A stretch of 64,000 nucleotides of DNA from Paraburkholderia largidicola. GTDB taxonomy: Bacteria; Pseudomonadota; Gammaproteobacteria; Burkholderiales; Burkholderiaceae. Within the stretch, counting starts at the first letter, position 1. The number at the start of each line of letters is the position of its first letter. Shown piece after piece: positions 43,729 to 51,631 of this stretch. The position numbers and the translations under genes were made by a program. The notes under the pieces are model-generated. The model did not search any database. It saw only the letters and a list, made by a program, of their open reading frames with translations, and was not told where the DNA came from. The stretch lies in contig NZ_AP023174.1 of the NCBI RefSeq assembly GCF_013426895.1, positions 3,100,001 through 3,164,000 on the forward strand, written 5' to 3'.

Positions 43729-44421
43729 ATGAAAAACGTGCCGCACACTGTTACCGACTCCGCCATCTCGACGATTCGCGAGAGGATCGAGGGCGGCGTT
43801 TATCCCGTCGGCAGTTTGTTGCCGGCGCAGCGGCAATTGTCGGAGGAACTGGATATCAGTCGCGCGTCTTTGCGCGAAGCGCTATCGACGCTCGAGGCGC
43901 TCGGGCTGTTGACTATTCGCCCCGGCAAGGGCGTGTATGTGCAATCGACGAAGGCGTCGTCGGCGCATCCCTGGCGTTTCGCGGATCAGTCGTCGCTGCC
44001 GGATACTTATCAGATGCGCTTCGCGCTGGAAGGGTTTGTCGCGAGGATGGCTGCGCTGGCGATTGGCGATGATGATGTCGAGTGGTTCGAGGACAATATT
44101 GCTTCGTTACACACAGCGCTGACCAATGGCGAACTCGACGATGCCGCGCAGCTTGATTTTGACTTTCATATGCGGATCGTTGCGATTGCGGGCAATGCTG
44201 CTATCGAGTCGATTTTGCGTAGTAGCGCTGACATCATGAAGGAGAGTCAGCGGATGCCGTTCTATCGGCGTGAGCTTGTGCTGACTACTTATCATGAGCA
44301 TCGTGCGATTCTCGATGCGCTAAAGGCGCGCGATCCGCATGTGGCTGGTCTGGCCATCGAGAAGCATATTGCGAATGCGGCGCAACGCGCTGGGGTTTAT
44401 TTTCCTACGCCGCAGGTTTGA
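43729..44421 (+). CDS. GntR family regulator, FadR subfamily
   Basis: A 230-residue regulator with an N-terminal winged helix (residues 8-70: ISTIRERIEGGVYPVGSLLPAQRQLSEELDISRASLREALSTLEALGLL). An all-helical FCD ligand domain follows (about 85-225), with metal-binding type residues near DFDFHMRIVAIAGNAAI and YHEHRAILDALKARD. It likely controls the divergent dctA and itself through the three GGTC-N-GACC sites; the ligand may be a dicarboxylate or glyoxylate-type acid. The start at 43729 is preferred over 43693, which overlaps operator 3. The 3' half (from about 44000) shifts to T-ending codons, unlike the first half, and abuts repeat element B. Confidence 0.9.
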   Translation: MKNVPHTVTDSAISTIRERIEGGVYPVGSLLPAQRQLSEELDISRASLREALSTLEALGLLTIRPGKGVYVQSTKASSAHPWRFADQSSLPDTYQMRFALEGFVARMAALAIGDDDVEWFEDNIASLHTALTNGELDDAAQLDFDFHMRIVAIAGNAAIESILRSSADIMKESQRMPFYRRELVLTTYHEHRAILDALKARDPHVAGLAIEKHIANAAQRAGVYFPTPQV

Positions 44422-44473
44422 GGTTGGGGTTTGGGTTTTTTTGTCTTTGCGACGCTGGGGGTTTTTAAGGCTT

Positions 44474-45136
44474 TTCGCTGGCATCCGCGGTTTGCTTCTG
44501 GTTCGCATGCGTTGCCCCTGTGCGGGGCGGCACCTACTTTTCTTTGCCGCCGCAAAGAAAAGTAGGCAAAAGAAAGCGGCTCACACCGCCAGCACGTGTT
44601 CTTATCCACGGGCTCCCAACGTCCCCACCCTTCACACGGCAACGCCCTTGTTCGCCTGCGTTGCCAACGCACTGAATGAACGCCTCACCCGCTTCAAACG
44701 CCCGCACACGGGCCGGCGGCAGCGAATGGTTGCTGCCGCCCAGGTGGCAAACTGTGTGTAGGTTGTCGCGTTGTATAGCCTGGCGCTCTTACACGGTAGA
44801 ACGCGTGCGCGATCGGTTCGAAGTGAGGCGTGTGGAGCACTTGGGCCTACACACAGTTTGCCACCTGGGCGGCAGAGGAGTGTCTGGCAAGGGTCGCTGT
44901 AGTGCGGGAGCGTGAAGCGGGTGAGGCGCACCGTAAGCGCGCTGGCAACGAACGTGAGTCACGTGGTTGCCGTCTGAAGTGTAAGACCCTTTGGGGGCCC
45001 TCAGGCAGGAACAAGGACTGGCGGTGTGAGCCGCTTTCTTTTGCCTACTTTTCTTTGCGGCGGCAAAGAAAAGTAGGTGCCGCCCCGCACAGGGGCAACG
45101 CTTGAAGCACAACAACAAAACGCGGATGCAAGCGAA
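44474..45136 (-). repeat. Long inverted-repeat element, copy B
   Basis: The second copy of the element at 18253-18916, in opposite orientation and nearly the same length (663 against 664 bp). The 78-bp ends (44515-44592 and 45018-45095) are identical to those of copy A, with internal hairpins at 44534-44565 and 45045-45076. The 28-bp internal inverted pair is at 44735-44762 and 44846-44873. Its right half matches the left half of copy A when reverse-complemented, and vice versa. Homology between its own two flanks continues outward in part (a GCGACGCTGGG block at about 44448-44460 and, inverted, about 45153-45166). It again lies between a convergent gene pair, the FadR-type gene and gap. Confidence 0.85.
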
Positions 45137-45182
45137 ACCACAAGCAACCCACCCAGCGTCGCAGACAAAACCAAACCCAAGA

Positions 45183-45210
45183 AAAAGAAAAAGCCGCCCA
45201 AAGGACGGCC
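45183..45210 (-). terminator. Terminator of gap
   Basis: On the minus strand GCCGTCC (45203-45209 side) pairs with the GGGCGGC at 45193-45199, followed by TTTTTCTTTTTC. It lies just downstream of the gap stop and outside repeat element B. Confidence 0.75.
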
Positions 45211-45235
45211 TCTTCCCGCTGAAAAGCGAAAAAAC

Positions 45236-46246
45236 TTACTTCGCGTTAGCCAGTGCAACCGCCGTATCCAACATGCGGTTCGAGAAACCCCACTCGTTGT
45301 CGTACCAGCTCGACACCTTCACCAGACGGCCCGACACCTTGGTCAGCGTTGCATCGAACGTCGACGAAGCCGGGTTGTGGTTGAAGTCGATCGAGACCAG
45401 CGGCGCCGAGTTGTACCCGAGAATGCCCTTCAGCGCGCCTTCCGACGCTTCCTTCATGATCGCATTCACTTCATCGACCGTCGTGTCGCGCTTGGCGATG
45501 AACGACAGATCGACGATCGACACGTTGATGGTCGGGACGCGGATCGCGTAGCCATCCAGCTTGCCGTTCAGTTCCGGCAGCACCAGACCGACAGCCGATG
45601 CTGCACCCGTCTTCGTCGGAATCTGGCTATGCGTGGCCGAACGCGCGCGGCGCAGGTCTTCGTGGTACACGTCGGTCAGCACCTGGTCGTTCGTGTACGC
45701 GTGGATCGTGGTCATCAGACCCGTTTCCAGACCGATCTTGTCGTTCAGCGGCTTGACGAGCGGCGCAAGGCAGTTCGTCGTGCACGATGCGTTCGAGATG
45801 ACCGTGTGCTCGGCCTTCAGCACGTTGTGGTTCACGCCGTAGACGATCGTCGCGTCGACGTCCTTGCCGCCCGGCGCCGAGATGATCACCTTCTTTGCGC
45901 CGCCCTTGATGTGCGCGCTCGCCTTTTCCTTCGTCGTGAAGAAGCCCGTGCATTCCATCACGACGTCGACGCCCAGTTCGCCCCACGGCAGCTCAGCCGG
46001 GTTGCGGTTGGCCAGCACGCGGATCTTGTCGCCGTTGACGATCAGGTTCTCGCCGTCGACGGTCACTTCGCCCGGGAACTTGCCATGCGCCGTGTCGTAC
46101 TGCGTCAGGTGCGCGTTGGTCTTGGCGTCGCCAAGATCGTTGATCGCGACGATCTCGAGGTCGTGCTTCTTGCCGTTTTCATAGAAGGCGCGCAGCGTGT
46201 TGCGGCCGATCCGGCCATAGCCGTTGATTGCGACGCGAATCGTCAT
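45236..46246 (-). CDS. gap: Glyceraldehyde-3-phosphate dehydrogenase, type I
   Basis: A 336-residue NAD-dependent enzyme oxidising glyceraldehyde 3-phosphate to 1,3-bisphosphoglycerate. The Rossmann motif INGYGRIGR is at residues 7-15. Catalytic Cys155 lies in [13 protein letters not shown], and the partner His is in the [10 protein letters not shown] block. It follows tkt by 109 bp in the same direction; the pair links the pentose phosphate and Entner-Doudoroff routes to lower glycolysis. Confidence 0.97.
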   Translation of the reverse strand: MTIRVAINGYGRIGRNTLRAFYENGKKHDLEIVAINDLGDAKTNAHLTQYDTAHGKFPGEVTVDGENLIVNGDKIRVLANRNPAELPWGELGVDVVMECTGFFTTKEKASAHIKGGAKKVIISAPGGKDVDATIVYGVNHNVLKAEHTVISNASCTTNCLAPLVKPLNDKIGLETGLMTTIHAYTNDQVLTDVYHEDLRRARSATHSQIPTKTGAASAVGLVLPELNGKLDGYAIRVPTINVSIVDLSFIAKRDTTVDEVNAIMKEASEGALKGILGYNSAPLVSIDFNHNPASSTFDATLTKVSGRLVKVSSWYDNEWGFSNRMLDTAVALANAK

Positions 46247-46355
46247 GTTCTATCTCCTGATGGCTGAAAAAATTCTACCGTGATGCTTCGGCTGATGCGC
46301 GGCGAAGGGGTCATGCACGCCGCGCGAAACGCGGCGCGCATGACACGATGCGCAA

Positions 46356-48374
46356 TTAGCCGAGTGCGGCCTTGGCCGTCTCGACAACCTTCTCGACGGT
46401 GAAGCCGAAATATTTGAACAGCTCGCCGGCCGGCGCGGACTCGCCGAACACGTCGATACCGACGACGCCGCCTTCCAGGCCGACATACTTGCGCCAGAAG
46501 TCCGTCACGCCCGCTTCAATCGCGACGCGGCGCACGCCGTGCGGCAGCACGCGCTCGCGGTACTCGGCGTCCTGCTTGTCGAACGTGGTCGTGGCGGGCA
46601 TCGACACGACGCGTGCCGCGATGCCTTCACGCGCGAGCGGCTCGACCGCCTTCATCGCCAGTTCGACTTCCGAACCCGTCGCGATCAGGATGATCTTGCG
46701 CGCGGGAATGTCCTCGTTCCAGTCCTTCAGCACGTAACCGCCCTTCGCGATGTTCGCGATCTGCGCATCCGTGCGCGGATTGAACGCGAGGTTCTGACGG
46801 CTGAAGATCAGGCACGACGGACCGTGATGTTCGACGGCCTGCGTCCATGCGACGGCCGTTTCGACGGTATCCGCCGGACGCCACACTTCCATGTGCGGAA
46901 TCAGACGCAGGCTCGAGACGTGTTCGATCGACTGGTGAGTCGGACCGTCTTCGCCGAGGCCGATCGAGTCGTGCGTGAACACGAAGATGGACGGCGACTT
47001 CATCAGCGCGGCGACGCGCAGCGCGTTGCGGCTGTAGTCCGAGAACGTCAGGAACGTGCCACCGAACGCCTTGTGGCCACCGTGCACCGCGAGGCCGTTG
47101 ATGGCCGCGCTCATGCCGAATTCGCGCACGCCGTAGTTGACGTAGTCGCCCGCCGCGCCGTTTTCGCCGACGCGCACGTACTTCGCGGCCTTCCAGTTGG
47201 TCAGGTTCGAGCCCGTCAGGTCAGCCGAGCCGCCGACGAGTTCCGGCAGCACGGCCACGAGACCTTCGATAGCCTGCTGCGACGCCTTGCGGGTCGCAAT
47301 GGTTTCAGCGCGCTCGTTCGCGCCGGCGATGATCGCCTGCGCCTTCTCCGCCCAGTCGGCGGGGAGCTTGTTCGCCATGCGGCGCTCGAAATCAGCGGCT
47401 TCCTGCGGGTACTTGGCGCGGTAGGCGGCGAACGCGTCGTTCCATTCGCCTTCGATCTTCGCGCCCTTCTCCTTCGCGTCCCACGCTGCGTAGACTTCCG
47501 GCGGAATCACGAACGGCGGATAGTGCCAGCCGAGCTTCTCGCGCACGGCCGCGACTTCCTTTTCGCCCAGCGCCGCGCCGTGCACGTCGTGCGTGCCGGC
47601 CTTGTTCGGCGAGCCCTCGCCGATCACGGTCTTGCAGCAGATCAGCGTCGGCTTGTCCGATTGCTTCGCCTTCTGGATCGCGGCGTCGACGGCGTCGACA
47701 TCGTGACCGATCACGCCCGGGATCACGTTCCAGCCGTATGCCTCGAAACGCTTCGGCGTGTCGTCGTGGAACCAGTGGATCACTTCGCCGTCGATCGAAA
47801 TGCCGTTGTCGTCGTAGAACGCGATCAGCTTGTTCAGCTTCAGCACGCCCGCGAGCGAACAGGCTTCGTGCGAGATGCCTTCCATCAGGCAGCCGTCGCC
47901 GAGGAACACGTACGTGTGGTGATCGACGATCTTCGCGTCAGGCTTGTTGAATTCGTTCGCCAGCAGCGACTCGGCGAGCGCCATGCCGACCGAGTTCGCC
48001 AGACCCTGGCCGAGCGGGCCCGTGGTCGTCTCGACGCCCGGCGTGATGCCGTATTCCGGGTGGCCCGGCGTCTTCGAATGCAGTTGACGGAAGTTCTTCA
48101 GCTCTTCCATCGGCAGGTCGTAACCCGTCAGATGCAGCAGCGAGTACAGCAGCATCGAGCCGTGGCCGTTCGACAGCACGAAGCGGTCGCGATCGGACCA
48201 ATGCGGGTTTTTCGGGTTGTGGCGCAGGTGCCGCGACCACAGCGCAACACCAATCTCGGCCATGCCCATCGGCATGCCCGGGTGACCGGAGTTCGCTTGT
48301 TGAACGGCATCCATGGCGAGCGCGCGGATCGCGTTGGCCATCAGGGAGGTGGGGGCGGGAGACGAGGTCGTCAT
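46356..48374 (-). CDS. tkt: Transketolase
   Basis: A 672-residue thiamine diphosphate enzyme transferring two-carbon units in the pentose phosphate pathway. The TPP motif [14 protein letters not shown]... N (about residue 155) is clear, as are [14 protein letters not shown] near residue 28 and [11 protein letters not shown] in the pyrimidine domain. The open frame runs 99 codons upstream of [15 protein letters not shown], but those residues are arginine/proline-rich shadow sequence and the ATG at 48374 is the family start. It precedes gap. Confidence 0.96.
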   Translation of the reverse strand: MTTSSPAPTSLMANAIRALAMDAVQQANSGHPGMPMGMAEIGVALWSRHLRHNPKNPHWSDRDRFVLSNGHGSMLLYSLLHLTGYDLPMEELKNFRQLHSKTPGHPEYGITPGVETTTGPLGQGLANSVGMALAESLLANEFNKPDAKIVDHHTYVFLGDGCLMEGISHEACSLAGVLKLNKLIAFYDDNGISIDGEVIHWFHDDTPKRFEAYGWNVIPGVIGHDVDAVDAAIQKAKQSDKPTLICCKTVIGEGSPNKAGTHDVHGAALGEKEVAAVREKLGWHYPPFVIPPEVYAAWDAKEKGAKIEGEWNDAFAAYRAKYPQEAADFERRMANKLPADWAEKAQAIIAGANERAETIATRKASQQAIEGLVAVLPELVGGSADLTGSNLTNWKAAKYVRVGENGAAGDYVNYGVREFGMSAAINGLAVHGGHKAFGGTFLTFSDYSRNALRVAALMKSPSIFVFTHDSIGLGEDGPTHQSIEHVSSLRLIPHMEVWRPADTVETAVAWTQAVEHHGPSCLIFSRQNLAFNPRTDAQIANIAKGGYVLKDWNEDIPARKIILIATGSEVELAMKAVEPLAREGIAARVVSMPATTTFDKQDAEYRERVLPHGVRRVAIEAGVTDFWRKYVGLEGGVVGIDVFGESAPAGELFKYFGFTVEKVVETAKAALG

Positions 48375-48986
48375 GTCGATTCCGGAGAATGGTCCAAAAA
48401 GCGGAGGCGCCGTTGATGGTCCGGAAGCCGCGCGGCCAGTCTGCTTCGGCGCACGGTGCGGCGCCGGGAGACGCGAGGCGGGCAGAGCAAACGGACAGGG
48501 CTGCAAAGCGGGATATTCTAACAGATAGCCGGGCTCCTCTTCGGCCATAGGACGGGCGTTTCCGCGCGATCCGGCGCGCATGGCCGCCCGGCTGGCACAC
48601 GCTGCGAAAGCCGTCGCGGCGTCATGCAGACTGAATCTGCCATCCGCTTGCGCGCGTTTGATAGCGTGCAATCTTCAGAACTTTTGCGGCACTCTCTGAA
48701 TCATTCTCTGTGTTGACACCATTCACGAATCCGCAAGGCAAGCACAATCCGCGCGATTTTCCCGGCAAGATGCTGCGAAAATTCGGAGGCGCCTGACGCT
48801 GGAAATGTCACCACGCGCTTCATTATTCGCCGTTCGTCGCGTATCCAGCGATAAACTAAGCCGATTCTTAGAGCGTTAGCTATGAGACTGCTGCAAAATT
48901 CATCGCTTCTTCGGCACCGGCCGCCTCAAGGCACACACTGGTAGCGAAGGCGATGTCATGACGACCCACTGGTTCAGGAGAGTTCG
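48375..48986. other. Intergenic region between tkt and the VOC gene, no gene seen
   Basis: About 610 bp with no supported coding sequence. It must hold the tkt promoter (minus) and the VOC promoter (plus). A TTGACA-like hexamer lies at 48713-48718 on the plus strand, but no convincing -10 is at the right distance. The segment from about 48690 is less GC-rich than the neighbouring genes. I see no hairpin with a T-run. Confidence 0.5.
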
Positions 48987-49400
48987 ATGACTGCCTCACG
49001 CCCAGCCGGAGTGCCGTGGCTGACGCCGTATCTGACCGTCCGCGACGCGCGCACCTCGATCGCGTTCTTCGAGGCGGCGTTTGGTTTCCGGGTCCGGGAC
49101 AGCGTGCATGACGACGGCGCTGTCATGCATGTCGAGATGACGTATCAGGATCAATTGATCGTGATGTTCGCGCCGGAAGGCGCATTCGGCTCGACGGCGA
49201 AAACGCCGAAAAGCGCCGCCACGACGGCTCCTCAATCGTTTTACCTTTATGTCGACGATGTCGACACGGTCTATGCGCGGGCCATTGCGGCCGGCGCCAG
49301 GTCGCTGAGCGAACCGCAAGATCAGTTCTGGGGCGATCGATTTGCCCAGATCGAAGATCTCGACGGCTACCGCTGGGCGTTAGCCTGCCATCTGTCTTGA
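48987..49400 (+). CDS. VOC family (glyoxalase/bleomycin resistance-like) protein
   Basis: A 137-residue vicinal oxygen chelate fold protein of the PhnB/YdcJ-like kind, with paired beta-alpha-beta-beta-beta units. PYLTVRDARTSIAFFEAAFGF is typical of the first module and WGDRFAQIEDLDGYRWALA of the second. Function could be a dioxygenase, glyoxalase-like enzyme or resistance protein; it cannot be named. The start at 48987 follows AGGAGAG. It precedes rsmE by 19 bp and may be co-transcribed. Confidence 0.87.
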   Translation: MTASRPAGVPWLTPYLTVRDARTSIAFFEAAFGFRVRDSVHDDGAVMHVEMTYQDQLIVMFAPEGAFGSTAKTPKSAATTAPQSFYLYVDDVDTVYARAIAAGARSLSEPQDQFWGDRFAQIEDLDGYRWALACHLS

Positions 49401-49419
49401 ATGAATGAGAACTTTCCTT

Positions 49420-50160
49420 ATGCCTCGCTTCTTCGTCGGCACCCCGTTCAAAACCGACGACATCGTTTCTCTGCCGGATGAAGTCAACCGGCACGTGCGT
49501 GTCCTGCGTCTGCAACCGGGCGACACCGTGAGCCTGTTCAACGGCACCGGCGGTGAATACGGCGCCGAAATCGTCGATATGGATCGACATGGAACCATTG
49601 TCCGGATCGGCCCGTTCCGTGAGGTCGAGGCTGAACCGCCCTATCAGTTGACGCTGGCGCAAGGTATCGCCGGCAGCGACAAGATGGACTGGCTGATCGA
49701 AAAGGCGACCGAACTCGGCGCCTCCGAATTCGTCCCGCTCACGACCACGCGCAGCGTCGTGCGCCTGTCCGGCGAGCGCGCGCAGCGCCGCCAGGTTCAC
49801 TGGCAGCGGATCGTGCAGGCGTCGTGCGAGCAGTGCGGGCGCAACCGCCTGCCCGAAGTGATGCCGACGCGCGAACTCGCCACGTGGCTCAGCTCGATGC
49901 CGAAGCAGCCCGTCGACGGTGAGTTGCGCCTGCTGCTGTCGCCGCGCGCGAGCGTGCCCTTCTCCGCCCTGCCCAGCGAGCCGCCAGCAGTTCGCGCGCT
50001 GGTGCTGGTCGGCCCGGAAGGCGGCTTTTCGGCTGCCGAAGAAGCAGCGGCGGCAGGCCACGGTTTCACGGCTGTCGGTCTCGGCCCGCGCGTGCTGCGA
50101 ACCGAGACGGCAGGCATCGCCGTACTGTCCGCGCTGGCTGCGCGCTGGGGCGGCTGGTAA
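49420..50160 (+). CDS. rsmE: 16S rRNA (uracil-1498-N3)-methyltransferase RsmE
   Basis: A 246-residue SPOUT methyltransferase that methylates U1498 of 16S rRNA with SAM. An N-terminal PUA-like domain (MPRFFVGTPFKTDDIVSL, RHVRVLRLQPGD) precedes the trefoil-knot core with LVGPEGGFSAAEEAAA and LGPRVLRTETAGIAVL, which bind SAM. The start MPRFFV at 49420 is the family start; an in-frame ATG at 49405 is possible. Confidence 0.94.
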   Translation: MPRFFVGTPFKTDDIVSLPDEVNRHVRVLRLQPGDTVSLFNGTGGEYGAEIVDMDRHGTIVRIGPFREVEAEPPYQLTLAQGIAGSDKMDWLIEKATELGASEFVPLTTTRSVVRLSGERAQRRQVHWQRIVQASCEQCGRNRLPEVMPTRELATWLSSMPKQPVDGELRLLLSPRASVPFSALPSEPPAVRALVLVGPEGGFSAAEEAAAAGHGFTAVGLGPRVLRTETAGIAVLSALAARWGGW

Positions 50161-50217
50161 ACAAAGCAAGGCAGTCTCGCGGCGCCTTCGTCCGAAGTAA
50201 GTCCGCGCAAGAATGCA

Positions 50218-50243
50218 AAAGGCCCGCCAACCGGCGGGCCTTT
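50218..50243. terminator. Terminator between rsmE and the barstar gene
   Basis: AAAGGCCCGCC-AACC-GGCGGGCCTTT, a perfect 11-bp stem between convergent genes, with TCTTATT after it on the plus strand. Confidence 0.88.
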
Positions 50244-50260
50244 CTTATTCCAGATCAAAC

Positions 50261-50821
50261 TCAGGCAAACGAGTAAAACACCCGGAACGCCACCTTGCGC
50301 TCGGCCCAGAATTCCGCCGCTTCACGGAACACGTCGAGCAGCGTTTCGCGCGCTTCCTTGTCGAATTTGATCGCGATAGGCAGCGCTTCGAGCACGATGA
50401 CGAATCCCGGCTGCGAGCCAGCCTTGTGAACGAGGTCAGTCAGCGAGTCGTACAGCGCGTCGTAATTCTTGCCGAAATGCTTCGGAAACAGGAACGACGT
50501 CGCGATCGTTTCCATCACTTCCTGCTTGGACTGGGCATTGCCCACAAATGCGTAGAGGAAATGCTGACCGAGCCGACTGGCTTCGTCGGCGAGATCCTGC
50601 ACGCGGAACGCGCGGATCGACTGCACGATGTTCGGTCGTACGGTCTGGAAAAGACTCATGCGCTCCTCTTCCGATGAAAGGCCCGTACTGGCTTCGTTCT
50701 GGACGTCACGGACCTGGCCGGCATCGCGCATCTGCATGACGCGCTGGAACATATTGCCGTCGCCGGCCGCGAGAAAATCCGTCGCGACTTTCGAGTCGTG
50801 CGCGTAGACGTTGTCGCTCAT
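50261..50821 (-). CDS. Barstar family ribonuclease inhibitor
   Basis: A 186-residue cytoplasmic inhibitor expected to bind and block the RNase encoded just upstream. The barstar core (about residues 105-186) holds the diagnostic FPKHFGKNYDALYDSLTDL, whose aspartates contact the RNase active site. Classical barstar has 90 residues; here about 80-100 residues precede the core (MSDNVYAHDSKVATDFL to AFRVQDLADEASRLGQHF), with unknown role. The start MSDNVY at 50821 is chosen; the longer frame overlaps the RNase gene. It begins 17 bp after the RNase stop. Confidence 0.87.
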   Translation of the reverse strand: MSDNVYAHDSKVATDFLAAGDGNMFQRVMQMRDAGQVRDVQNEASTGLSSEEERMSLFQTVRPNIVQSIRAFRVQDLADEASRLGQHFLYAFVGNAQSKQEVMETIATSFLFPKHFGKNYDALYDSLTDLVHKAGSQPGFVIVLEALPIAIKFDKEARETLLDVFREAAEFWAERKVAFRVFYSFA

Positions 50822-50837
50822 GCCGATTATCCCGATG

Positions 50838-51248
50838 TCATTCAATAATGCGATTAAAACTGGCGTAGTGGTCGTCTGAGTAATAACAATTGGTGGTCCG
50901 CCTGAGCGGGCCTCCACAGACTATGCGGCGTGCGCCGCGGTCGCGGGCGCCTGGCGTGGGAACGGTGTATTCGTGGTAATAGCCGCGCCGGTGCGGCGGC
51001 AGCAACCGCTCACGATTGCCGAATACGACGCCGTCCTTCTCATACGGATAAGGCCCGCCAGCTGCAATCAAGTTCAATGTGGTGACAGCTTGCGGCGGCA
51101 ATTGCGCCACCGCGATGGTGCCTCCGGCCTGTTCCTGCTGTGCTTCCCGGGCCAGGGCGCCTGCCGGAAAGCCGCCTGAGCCACAGACCAGGCCGCCAAC
51201 CGTCAAGCCGGCGATCAGCACGCCGTCGCGGAGCCACTTGCGTGCCAT
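50838..51248 (-). CDS. Secreted guanyl-specific ribonuclease (RNase Sa/barnase family)
   Basis: A 136-residue precursor. Residues 1-33 are a signal peptide (basic start, hydrophobic core VLIAGLTVGGLVCG, ALA end). The mature part aligns closely with RNase Sa of Streptomyces: LPPQAVTTLNLIAAGGPYPYEKDG, VVFGNRERLLP, GYYHEYTVPTPGARDRGARRIVCGG and DDHYASFNRI. The catalytic Glu93, Arg108 and His127 are all present. It would cleave single-stranded RNA after guanosine outside the cytoplasm. With the barstar gene it forms a secreted nuclease plus immunity pair. No secretion apparatus genes are adjacent. Confidence 0.9.
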   Translation of the reverse strand: MARKWLRDGVLIAGLTVGGLVCGSGGFPAGALAREAQQEQAGGTIAVAQLPPQAVTTLNLIAAGGPYPYEKDGVVFGNRERLLPPHRRGYYHEYTVPTPGARDRGARRIVCGGPLRRTTNCYYSDDHYASFNRIIE

Positions 51249-51399
51249 GAGTCCAGAATTCCCGCTGTTGACTAACGAGTTTGACGACCATGAAAGTCGT
51301 AAGGGTATCGCTAATGTCTTTTGGAATCAATGTTCATTGGTCGGACGAAAGGCCGTCCAGGCGAAACCGGCAGAGCGCCGACGCCGGAAATGACACATC

Positions 51400-51430
51400 T
51401 TGACAAAGTTTTTAGCCCAGGTGAGATAAA
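51400..51430 (+). promoter_or_regulatory. Promoter of the intergenic small RNA candidate
   Basis: A consensus -35 TTGACA (51400-51405) is followed after 18-19 bp by AGATAA/GATAAA (51424-51430). The spacing is slightly long, so strength is uncertain. Confidence 0.5.
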
Positions 51431-51435
51431 GTTAT

Positions 51436-51584
51436 CCCTAAGGCAAGATGTTGGACGACGTTCATGCCTCGTCGTCCGGACAGTTCGCACAACGGATTCA
51501 TGTCACGCGTCTGCCTTTTGCGGGATGGCTAATCCCCAGCCATTGCTCGAAGGCGTGCCCATTGCGGGCACGCCTCTTTTTTTG
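51436..51584 (+). ncRNA. Candidate structured small RNA between the RNase gene and maeB
   Basis: A transcript of about 150 nt is inferred between a TTGACA-type promoter and a strong plus-strand terminator, in a gap where both flanking genes read the other way. It would fold into three hairpins: GGACGACG/CGTCGTCC (about 51451-51476), ATGGCT/AGCCAT (about 51524-51543), and the terminator AGGCGTGCCC/GGGCACGCCT (51551-51575) with a seven-T run. A 64-codon open frame starting at 51448 runs through the terminator, so it is unlikely to be coding. I do not recognise a known RNA family. Confidence 0.6.
51551..51583 (+). terminator. Terminator of the small RNA candidate
   Basis: AGGCGTGCCC (51551-51560) pairs with GGGCACGCCT (51566-51575), followed by CTTTTTTTG. 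No plus-strand gene lies upstream within 1 kb. Confidence 0.85.
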
Positions 51585-51631
51585 CCTGCGCGGGCTAAAA
51601 ACAAACAGCCCGCGCCGAAACAACGACAGAT

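Noticed and set aside
44339..45551. Open frames across the second inverted-repeat element
   Set aside because: Same reasons as for the first copy; the peptides are arginine/proline-rich translations of the repeat, which keep their DNA identity rather than their protein identity.
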